From Nephrocerus scutellatus (Eukaryota > Arthropoda > Insecta > Diptera > Pipunculidae), in assembly GCA_947095585.1 (NCBI GenBank), contig OX352761.1, positions 141,824,277 to 141,888,276 of the forward strand: a stretch of DNA of 64,000 nucleotides, in the 5' to 3' direction. Under the pieces are notes generated by a model. The model was given only the letters and a program-made list of their open reading frames with translations, searched no databases and was not told the origin of the DNA. Below are positions 55,121-64,000 of the stretch, one piece after another (the first letter of the stretch is position 1; each line of letters starts with the position of its first letter). Position numbers and translations under genes: made by a program.

Positions 55121-56424
55121 ACGGGTGTTTTTTTAAGAGGTTGCCGATTTTTTTTTTGAATAAAACACATATAAAATTATGAAATGACCAAAATTTTTTT
55201 TTATTTGGTAGATAATTTTTTGGCATTTAACATTTAAACACAATTTCTGGCATATGGCTACCACGACTATTTTTCACAAATGTCATTCTGGAGGTCCAAT
55301 TTTCCAGCACTTTTTCAAGCATTTGAGGGCGTATGTCAGCAATGACACGTTGAATATTGGTTTCCAAAGCGTCAATCGATTGAGGTTTATCCACATAAAC
55401 CAATGACTTCACGTATCCCCACAAAAAGTAATCGAGTGGCGTCAAATCGCACGAACGCGGAGGCCAATTCACCGGACCATTTCTCGAAATAATGTTGTCG
55501 TTGAAAGTTTCTTTCAATAAGTCGATTGTTTCACGTGCTGTATGGCAAGTGGCACCATCTTGTTGAAACCACATTTCATCCATATCCATATCTTCAAGAT
55601 TTGACAACAAAAACTCATTTAACATGGTTCTGTATCGATTTCCATTCACGGTAACGCGTCGTCCTTTCTCATTTTTAAAGAAATATGGACCGATGATCCC
55701 ACCAGCCCATAGACCGCACCAAACAGTACATTTATCAGGATGCATTGGTAATTCTTGAACGGCGTGTGGATTATCTTTGCTCCAAATGCGACAATTTTGT
55801 TTGTTGACGTATCCATTTAACAAAAAATGCGCCTCATCACTGAAGAGAATTTTACGGTAAAAAAATGGATCTTCGTTCAATTGATTTAACGACCAATCAC
55901 TGAATTCACGGCGCAAACGATGGTCGTGTGGCTTTAATTCTTGCACCAATTGAATTTTGTATGGCACCAAACCCAAATCTTTACGTAAAATTTTCCATAA
56001 AGTCGATGGACAAAGTCCAATTTGCTGAGCACGACGACGAATCGATAAATTGTCGTTTTCTTCGACACTGGCCTCAACGACAGCAATATTTTCTTCTGTA
56101 CGAACTCTTCTCATTCTTGTCGGTGGCTTGGCATCCAAAAGAGTGAATGTAGACCGAAATTTGGTAATTACGTTCTTTATGGTGGTCTCTGACGGACGAT
56201 TATGTGCACCATAAAATTCACGAAGTGCTCTATAAACATTTTTAATTGAACACTGATTTTGAAAATAAATTTCCACGATTTGAAAACGTTGTTCTGGAGT
56301 TAACCTATTCATAATGATTTGCCAAACAATACTGAGTAGAAATGCCACTTTGAGCTGTCAAAACAACTGTCATAAAATAAAACGACATCTATCGGAAAAA
56401 CAAACCTCCTAAAAAAACACCCTT
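55121..56424 (-). mobile_element. Full-length rosa-like (DD41D) mariner transposon
   Basis: The 1304-bp element is bounded by terminal inverted repeats: ACGGGTGTTTTTTTAAGAGG at 55121 and, reversed, AAGGGTGTTTTTTTAGGAGG ending at 56424. TA dinucleotides on both sides fit the mariner target duplication. The ends differ at only a few positions over the first 20-25 bp. It contains one uninterrupted transposase gene. Confidence 0.9.
55227..56312 (-). CDS. Mariner transposase (DD41D, rosa-like), 361 aa
   Basis: The frame is open to 56348, but the first ATG is at 56312 (MNRLTPEQRFQIVEIY), followed by a paired helix-turn-helix DNA-binding region (SIKNVYRAL, RPSETTIKNVI, LSIRRRAQQIGLCPSTLWK). The linker has TRMRRVRTEENI. 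The catalytic triad is visible: SDEAHF, FQQDGATCH and LTPLDYFLW, with 41 residues between the second and third Asp, which defines the DD41D group. The C-terminus is RGSHMPEIVFK. It cuts and pastes the element by binding the flanking TIRs. No stop, frameshift or missing triad residue was seen. Activity cannot be judged from sequence alone. Confidence 0.95.
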   Translation of the reverse strand: MNRLTPEQRFQIVEIYFQNQCSIKNVYRALREFYGAHNRPSETTIKNVITKFRSTFTLLDAKPPTRMRRVRTEENIAVVEASVEENDNLSIRRRAQQIGLCPSTLWKILRKDLGLVPYKIQLVQELKPHDHRLRREFSDWSLNQLNEDPFFYRKILFSDEAHFLLNGYVNKQNCRIWSKDNPHAVQELPMHPDKCTVWCGLWAGGIIGPYFFKNEKGRRVTVNGNRYRTMLNEFLLSNLEDMDMDEMWFQQDGATCHTARETIDLLKETFNDNIISRNGPVNWPPRSCDLTPLDYFLWGYVKSLVYVDKPQSIDALETNIQRVIADIRPQMLEKVLENWTSRMTFVKNSRGSHMPEIVFKC

Positions 56425-56999
56425 TATAAGCCGGCATAACATTTTTCTAGACAATTAAGAACGCAATAATGCCTTGTGAAGAAACTTTTAAAAAAATCAT
56501 CATATTTCGATCAACAACCGGGATAGGTCGTGTGGAAATTGGTTAAAAAGGACCCCAATGTGGTCGAAAATACAGACAAAAAGGGGTCAAGTTAAATAAA
56601 CGTTTTTAAAAATGGTGAAAGAAACCACTGTTTCTGTTTCATATTAAAGGCACATTGAGAACCAAAAATTTAAGAAAGAAAATTCAGAATGCCTGCTATC
56701 GCTTAAAAGATCAATCGAAGTGTTCACGTTGTTGGCAATTTTTTAAATGATCAATAAATGTACGGAAAATTTAAAAAGGAGATGTTTCCACGGTCCGCAG
56801 CAACGAAAAAACGAAAAATTGTCAGACTACCTCCAATTCAGCTGTTTCGACACTGGTGTTACTGCAAGTTAATCTACCGTTTGTCGTGTGATTCATAGTG
56901 CCAAACCCCTCGAGCGACTAAAGCTGAAAAAAAGCCACCAATTAATGCTTCACAAAAGATTCAATTCTTACCATTCGCGAATAACATCTGGCATCTTAG
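56425..56999. repeat. Degraded repeat shared with 15361-15600
   Basis: 56515-56640 has GTCGTGTGGAAATTGGTTAAAAAGG-like sequence and AATACAGACAAAAAGGGGTC, matching 15480-15560. The following part could be old coding sequence (CAGCAACGAAAAAACG) but is too degraded to name. Confidence 0.5.
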
Positions 57000-57760
57000 A
57001 CACATAACTTACTATCCCTGCATTTAGGGCAAGTTCTACCGCTTGACCAAGTTGTTCTCTTCGTTGAGAACAGCCGTGTTGTTGGGGTTTCGAGTGGCTC
57101 CGTCAGAAGATACCCAGGCTTGTGCATATTTTTAGGCCTTGTAAACCTTGTACTTCACTGTACCAAATTATTTACCCGTGGGGGTCAATCTGCAGCATAA
57201 AATCTTATCTGGAATGGTGCAGGACTTAAACACTGAGGGGACCGCTGTATCTTACTTTTCGATAGGTTTGATACTTGGTTAAACTCGGAAGATAAAAGGG
57301 GCAAGGCTGCTAGTACCTAGAATGTCTAGAACGGGCACTGTCTTCGTATGTAGCAGCCTTACCGTACAACTGCAGGACCGTGCCTGCAATAGTTTCTATC
57401 CTGGGCGGCCTATGATTACAGTCTCATCCTAGTGGCAAATGATTGGGTTCGAAGTTCCGGACGATGTGCTGCCAAGTTTGTAGTGTACCTTGCCAAAGGC
57501 ACTCATTCCGAACGAGCTGAGTCCCTTGATGTCAGATTTCACCAAGGTCGCGTTGGTACTACGGGAGTTGGTTCCGCCCAGAGATAACGTCCGCCCACAG
57601 ATAAGATGCTCTCGAAGAGAGGACGAGGGAGGGAAGAGGGAAGAGGAAGATTTTCCTTTATTGGAGGAAAATTACCGGCGGTTACCACGTGGAGGTTTGA
57701 ACGCACTTCCATCCGTCAGAAAAAGATACAGCACGTGATCTTTGAATGAATTTGTTGCGT
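57000..57760 (-). repeat. RTE-like LINE 5' remnants
   Basis: CTGCATTTAGGGCAAGTTCTACC near 57018 and GTTCTCTTCGTTGAGAAC echo 39605-39665 of the degenerate LINE. 57655-57735 (TTGGAGGAAAATTACCGG, CCACGTGGAGG, CATCCGTCAGA) matches 40955-41035. The middle segment is unassigned. Confidence 0.55.
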
Positions 57761-60700
57761 TTCCCCCCTATTCTGCTAATAGTTGACCAATGATTAAATC
57801 GATTAGTTCCAGACTAGGTCTGTCTAACCAAAATTGTGGTAACCGACATGCATTAGGTAAGGCACAAGCCAGAGCGGTAGTGGTAGTTGCGGTCGCTTAG
57901 GTAAACGAACACCTCGTCAAACGAACAGTCTGTGAACTAGTGTGCATGGTGGCTTGAGGCACGTGTCCTGGTTTTCGAACAGAATTACTAGTGTAACGTT
58001 CGATACAAATTACACCTCATATCTAATAATTTGTTCTATTGAAAACGATGAAGTGGATGAAATGATCGTTATACGAACGCTGCTGTCTAATGTTTATAAA
58101 GTACGATGAATACCACCTGGACTGGTTTACTAATATGTACAGTGAAACTCATGGTAGCAGTAAAAGGCAAGGAATGGGGGATGATAATATGATAATATGT
58201 ATATTTCTATTTCCTTTTGTCTAACCCCTATATGCGTGCGTTCAAGTCCTCCTTAATAAATTATGAATTTAAGTTAACAAAATTCATTTAAGATCCGCAG
58301 ATTTATGCAGGGTGCAGTTATGATTTTCACTCCTATAGAACTGGAATTCAAAGGCAAAGTGTTTTTTGACAAAGCTTAATCAAACGGCTTTATTCGGTGC
58401 CAAAGAGTACAATTCTTAATCGTTGAAAAAAAAATTATCCAAAGAGCCGGGTGTGTACGATAAACTGAAACAAAAGTCCTTCGCTTTAGCGCCTGTTCGC
58501 TATGTTGCGAACATACGTACCAGGATATTGTTAAGGGATGGGATAGCTAACAGTGGTGTGCATAACGTTGTCAATAGATGCTCTATGCGAGATTTCTGTG
58601 GACAATCAAAACAATTGGGCCAATGTGTTGTTTGGTGCTTCAGCAAGTAAAACACATGACATTCAGTGCAACCGTATATTGAGTACAGCATAGCGTAGAG
58701 CAGACAATGTTATACTGAATGCCGCAATATGCGAATGTGCGTGATTTAGTACAGCATGCCCAAAAACCTCGGCTACGCTATACTGCGCTGTGCAGCTCTC
58801 AACATGCGCCTAGCATAAACCAGCAACATACTCATCTCTTTTATGTAACTGCCAAGATGACTGGTGGTTGATTGGCAGCAGAAGTTTGGTGGTTGTTGGC
58901 TAGCCGTCGGGTTAGGAGACGTACCTTATTGCAGGTCTCGTTTCTGTTTTATTGTCATTCTATGAGGACGATATCACATGTAAATCAATTCAACGACGAC
59001 AATAGCAAACGTACCAACAGAAAATATTCACTCGAAAGCAGGCGCTACAGAAAAAGGCAGGTGTTATGTGATTTTTGAAATGTGGGTAGCAGCATCGCAA
59101 ATATACGAGTAGTGCCGTGCACTTTAAACGCTGTGATATAAAAAGAAGTGTTCCACTTTAATTGCGTTTGATTTACAACGATGTATTGAAAACAATACAC
59201 CTCGCTACCCCTCGTGCTGCCGTGGAAGCATGCCCTTAGAATGACAATTTTTGAGAACGAAAGTGGGTGACTGAAATATAAAAGGGCAGGTGAAGTTCAC
59301 AATTGAATTTAAATCCTAATCTCTAAAGTAATAGTAGGTAATGGTTATTTAAATCACCGAGTGATTTCGGTGATTTACTTGACGTGGGTTTTGAATTAGG
59401 GTTAACAATGAATGTTGTTTAAGCACTGTTCAGTGTACACATAAGATATAATATCCTGTTCTATATTCGTTATTTAGGTTGTTTTTTTTCAAATTCTTCT
59501 TTCGCATTTTCGAATTAAACTGAAGACGACATTACAGGAATTTTGCTTTAACCACCTCTGCCTTAAGGGTTGATGTAAAGAAATTGTAAGAGGCAACAAC
59601 TGCTGCGACACACCCGTCAAAAACAATACAAGGATTTGCAATTTTTATCATCTGGTTACAGTTACCAGAACTGAGTACTGAGCATCTTCGTCTTGGGACG
59701 ATTATCATCCCCTTAATAGCACGTGCCATCTTGACACATAAATATTCTTTGAGAATAGTTTTTATTAACGAAAGGTGGATACGTACAGCATTCGACATCT
59801 GTCCCATTTCACGCCGAATTTTATTGCTACAGAAAAGGACAATCCAGATGATGACCGCGTATCAGCAAATAGTACACTGCATTTGATTGTATTGCAAATT
59901 TGGGGCTTATTACTGAACAGCTGATGAAATCGACTGTTAAGAGGGACATTCGGATGTACTGGTAAACCATCAGACCAAGTACAAGCATTATTTCGGCGGC
60001 TGTCATTTTTGTGAAAATTTATGGAATATTACTCGGTGGCGTCGGATTTGCTTTTTTCGGCACTTTTGTGGTATTGTTAAACTGCTTTTCCTAGTATGAC
60101 ATCAATGCGTAACCGTCACAATTTCACAACGTTTATAGGTCAAGGTTCTAGTTTAATTATGATTTGTCGCAGGCGATATTCAATGCGGTATATATACAAG
60201 TATATTCGTTCCGTTGGTTGCAAAAGTGGTATTCGTATCAAGTCGGGCTGTTGTGAATAACAAGAAGAGCGAATTGGTTTGCTTTTGCGTCTGGCATCTT
60301 ATGTTTAGCATAAGCCAAGCATTAATTGCACACTGAACAATGATAAGAAATTACATAACTACTACCCGTTTTTACTGACAGTTTAAGAAATTTAAAAAAA
60401 TGCTTTCTTAAAAGCACCTTGTTTAGTGATTTGCACTTTTTCTGCTGTGGCGCGAAGCATAAAAAATAATGGTCCAAGCTGAAAGACACTTGAACCAAAA
60501 CAAATCTGCCACCAATATAATAATGGTTTATATTTGAAATATGACTTCATTAACAAGAGGTGAAAAGGGAGGGATCAGGTGTTCCTTTTGAATATCATTG
60601 CTCCTGGAAAAGTGGTACAAGAGCTAAATAATAAAATTCTCTGGTAAGGTCCCTATTATTGAACGAACAAAATTGGTAAAACCTTAAGCGGTTCAGTCGG

Positions 60701-61344
60701 TTGTTGTTTTGTTTGCCACAAGAGAATGCTTGATTGCTTGATTCTGTTTTTAGTTAGAAACCTCACCACTAGAGTTGATTTTAATTGCTACTTTGCCATG
60801 TTGTGGGGATTTAATTTTAAAAAGTGAAAAATTAAGAACTTATTTAATTAGAACACAATTGTGGGACTGATCTATTTCCAAATTTAATTCAAGGGGCAAA
60901 GTATTGTTTGGCTCTGCCTTACTCTAACGCTGGAAATGTTGTCATAATTTGTATTAGCTTTAGTTTTCAGTTGATCAATAAAGTGAAGATTTCACCTTCA
61001 GCAAAATTATTTTTTTCCATAAAAATTTTTAATTTTCTTAAACACACAGCGTAGCGTAGCGTAAATAAAATGTTTATATATAATTTTCCGAAAAATGTAT
61101 AAAAACACGAGATATGTAAAAAAAATACGTGGGGTGATCCCTTGACCAGGAGTCTGACCAATTCCAAAATATGACGAAACCCTACCAGCTATGGTATAAA
61201 AGTCCTAAGCAAAGTTTGAACGCGATCGGATGAACGGTGTTGAAATGTATAAAGGACAATACACTCAGATTTTCATTTTGTTTGATGTTTAATTATTTTT
61301 GTTTATGTTATTTTTGTTAGAATAAAATAGTACAAAGTGTTTTT
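57761..61344. other. Intergenic, 3.6 kb
   Basis: No credible coding frame. 59351-59376 holds a small inverted repeat (AAATCACCGA/TCGGTGATTT). Otherwise nothing recognised; possible distal regulatory DNA. Confidence 0.35.
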
Positions 61345-61640
61345 ATTACTTTCTTTTACATAGTAAATGGAAGTATAGTAATCATGAAAATTTTCGAACT
61401 CGATATTTTTGCAGACCCATTACCATTCGTCAGAAAAAGCGAAAAAAATCTCTGTCTGTCTGTCTGTGTCCACTATACAGCCCAGACGGTTGAACTAATG
61501 GAGATGAGAATGCATATTTAAGCTTTTTACATTAAAAAAATTAAAAATACCTAAATTAAAAATTAAAAAAAAAATTTACCGTCCCGTCAGTAAAAGAAAG
61601 TCGTGTTGTGCCCACATCCCCATTTTTTTAATTTTAATTT
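61345..61640 (+). repeat. Dispersed repeat family A, copy 4
   Basis: TACATAGTAAATGGAAGTATAG, GAAAAAAATCTCTGTCTG, CTATACAGCCCAGACGG, CATATTTAAGC and GTAAAAGAAAGTCGTGTTG are in the family order. Confidence 0.75.
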
Positions 61641-63916
61641 TTTTAGGGAAAATTGTGGGAGTTTAATTTTTTAAAAAGGGTGGGAAAAGTGTTACGGAAG
61701 TTAACAATTTTTGTTCATTTTATTACGAAAGCTAAATCCTATTTCTATTTCTGTGCCCATCAAATGCAGGTTATGTCTGCTATTCGGTCTGCTATTCTGC
61801 ATCAAAATAAGTGAAAAGGACTTGTAATATAAATCCAAAAAAAAATCGTCACACCAAATTTACCTTTCTTGGTGAATATGGGAAATTATGGTAAATTTGC
61901 GCATTTCCCTGTCCCAGTGTTCTGCAAAGACAAAATCATTATTTGTTAAGACTGTTACGTTGATATATCCGGAACAAATGTAAAGATTGTTTACAGTATC
62001 ATATTGTGTACTGAAAGCAAGAGAGCGCAAGGCAATATACAGCAGTTTCTTACGTACATATCTGTCTACATATTACGTCTATCTATACATATTACATCGC
62101 TTTCATTCCAGAGTCGTTCCTGTTATTACTGTCCGGATTGGAGACATTTTTCTCATGATATGCGAAAAACAATGGCTTTTAAATTAAAATAACAGAACTG
62201 CCCAATAAAAAGGGACAAAGATTGCACGTTGTAGATGATTGACGGAACAAATCGACCGATAGGCAGATGCATAGTTTTTTTGCACAAATTTCCACCTATG
62301 ACGCAGCTCTCGCGCTTAACCCAAAAGATATGATAAATAAAATCGAGATCCAAAGAAATTCCCCTAATGAATGAATAATGCCGTCTGATATTTCGACTTC
62401 GTTTGGGTAAACATATCAAGAAATCTAGGGCTCACACAGGGTCAAGATAAATGGCAATCATTGCCTCACGATGATGGAGGAATGAGCTGAGGCATCGATC
62501 GATCGACACCGACCAACAAAAAGAAAACCATAAGTATATGCAGTAGATACAAAGATACCCGCACACGTGCACACATACAAACGAAGTCCTTAATATTAAG
62601 ACTGAGAGGATGAAAAGATTTTTGTGATGAGTCCCCGTCGATCTTTGTGATCGACCCTTGCCAACCGATTGCGAAAGAAAACCCCGGACCCAACGACCAT
62701 TGATTTTGCGCACATTACGCTTATCGTGATATAAATAAATTGCCTCACCTTGGCAATTCTTTTATTCCTTCTTGATGGTTTGCGCGGCAAGACCTCGCTC
62801 CAGAAGAGTCAGTACACTACTCGTCATTGCCATTGCAGCCCATCATCTGCTCCTTAGCTCGCGCCAAGGAAAGCGCACATGGTTTGGCTGGCAGTTTGGC
62901 ATGGTACTTCGAGTCACGTAAGGATAGCAGTGATGATGTATAGAGAAGCCAGCTGCACTTAAAATGATTTTCCACACAAATACTGTGAAACAATAGAAAG
63001 CATACGCAGCGTTTTTTTTTTACGCAGAAAGGGAATCTTGTGCTGGCTGAAGCTTTGACGAATACGTTTGTAATAACGACGTAAACATTATATCGATGGG
63101 TGCTCGTCAGGCGATGATCTCCAGTTGTTTTATTCTCCCAGATATGGTGGATGCAGCAAAAAAAGTTAACTTCTTGTTTAATTCTAAGTACAATTACAGA
63201 CGGGAAGGATTCTCTTAAAATTATTGTATGTCGTACTGTGGCATATAACTATTTGTCGTACAAAGGTAGCATCCCTTCCTTGCGTGTACTCAAATTGCTT
63301 ACGAATGTCATAATTCAGGAGATTTAATTTGACTCATTTGTTCACAATGCCCATGCATTTGTCGGTTCACAGAAAAGTATGTACTCATATATACACACAA
63401 ATGAAGTTTTTGAATGTTTGTCTATTGCTTGGCTGTTTTCTTCTGTATCGTATTGTATTGTCCAAGTATATATTCAATATTGTTAATTGCAACAAATTAT
63501 AATTTTTCGATAACGACAAGCAAAACTTGTACTTCTTCAATGAAAGTTTAGGAAATCTGAGCTAACCATTCCTATGTTTACGATTTTCATTCGATGTCAA
63601 TCAACAAATAGGCTTTATTAAGTGTTTGCCACATCTTCAAGATACAGCACAGTTGTTCTAATTTAAGAGCATTAGAGCATTAGAAGGTTATTCAATACAC
63701 TGTGCTTACATACTATCGGACTTACAGTTAAATACAAAATAACTTTTATATGTATAATAATTGTAATACATAATGTATATGTGCTCGTATCCGAGTATAA
63801 CTAAGTACAAGAACATTCAGTTGCTGGGTTGTCAATTACAATCAATTACTTAATATTGATTATTACTAATCTTTAAGTCTTTTAATTTTTTTTTATTTAA
63901 TCTTATTGCTTTATTA
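61641..63916. other. Intergenic
   Basis: Several chance frames but none with a recognisable domain. No repeat family recognised. Confidence 0.3.
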
Positions 63917-63997
63917 AAGTTTTAAATTACGTTTCTGACAATTCAGAAATAAAAAAAAATTAATTTCTGAATTATCAGAAAAGTAATTTAAAACTTA
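63917..63997. repeat. Near-perfect inverted repeat at the window end
   Basis: AAGTTTTAAATTACGTTTCTG with ACAATTCAGAAAT (left, 63917-63950) is mirrored by ATTTCTGAATTATCAG and AAAAGTAATTTAAAACTT (right, to 63997). About 34-bp arms are separated by an A-rich loop of about 12 bp. It would fold as a long hairpin; it may be one end or the core of a palindromic element. Confidence 0.75.
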
Positions 63998-64000
63998 TCT

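Noticed and set aside
57490..57738. Plus-strand 82-aa frame
   Set aside because: It lies across LINE remnants shared with 40955-41035 and has no domain.
62432..62790. Overlapping minus-strand frames near 62.5 kb
   Set aside because: Three frames overlap each other, codon content is unremarkable and no start, splice or domain evidence was found.

Overview
The window looks like a piece of a higher-fly (brachyceran dipteran) chromosome. The spliced genes have short GT-AG introns, the proteins read as close relatives of Drosophila ones (Orct, string/Cdc25, ferrochelatase, riboflavin transporter, DCAF5), intergenic DNA is AT-rich, and transposon debris is dense. A DD41D mariner of the rosa type, first described from Ceratitis rosa, and RTE- and LOA-like LINEs suggest a tephritid fruit fly. 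That placement is inference.

Seven host genes can be reconstructed, and in each the exon phases close exactly. In order they are: DCAF5/WDR22-like WD40 protein (9 exons, minus, 7867-13015, 653 aa); a two-exon helix-rich protein of unknown function (minus, 16901-17645, 227 aa); an SLC52-type riboflavin transporter (3 exons, minus, 18897-20445, 469 aa); ferrochelatase (6 exons, minus, 28285-29729, 388 aa); the organic cation transporter Orct (single coding exon, plus, 31545-33230, 561 aa); a divergent monoamine-oxidase-like flavoprotein (3 exons, plus, 35756-37306, 477 aa); and the mitotic phosphatase string/Cdc25 (2 exons, minus, 43040-44808, 544 aa). They do not form a pathway or an operon. 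To the right of string lie about 19 kb with no host gene, which fits the very long upstream control region known for string in Drosophila.

The rest is mostly mobile DNA. Positions 1-6258 are a frameshifted LOA-like LINE whose 3' half is rearranged into a nested tandem array. It abuts a copia-type fragment (6262-7495). RTE-like LINE debris lies in DCAF5 intron 1, at 37640-41050 and at 57000-57760. The mariner at 55121-56424 keeps a full-length 361-aa transposase frame, terminal inverted repeats and a TA target duplication. At least eight further repeat families recur across the window: several short inverted-repeat elements (MITE-like), a tRNA-derived SINE, and a roughly 450-bp dispersed family. 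Many are nested or head-to-head, producing long inverted repeats, the largest with arms of about 335 bp spaced 2.6 kb apart.

The observations most worth following are the oxidase-like gene that appears to lack the usual FAD-linking cysteine and active-site lysine, the conserved-looking unknown gene with a 25-nt first exon, the possibly active mariner, and the repeat families.
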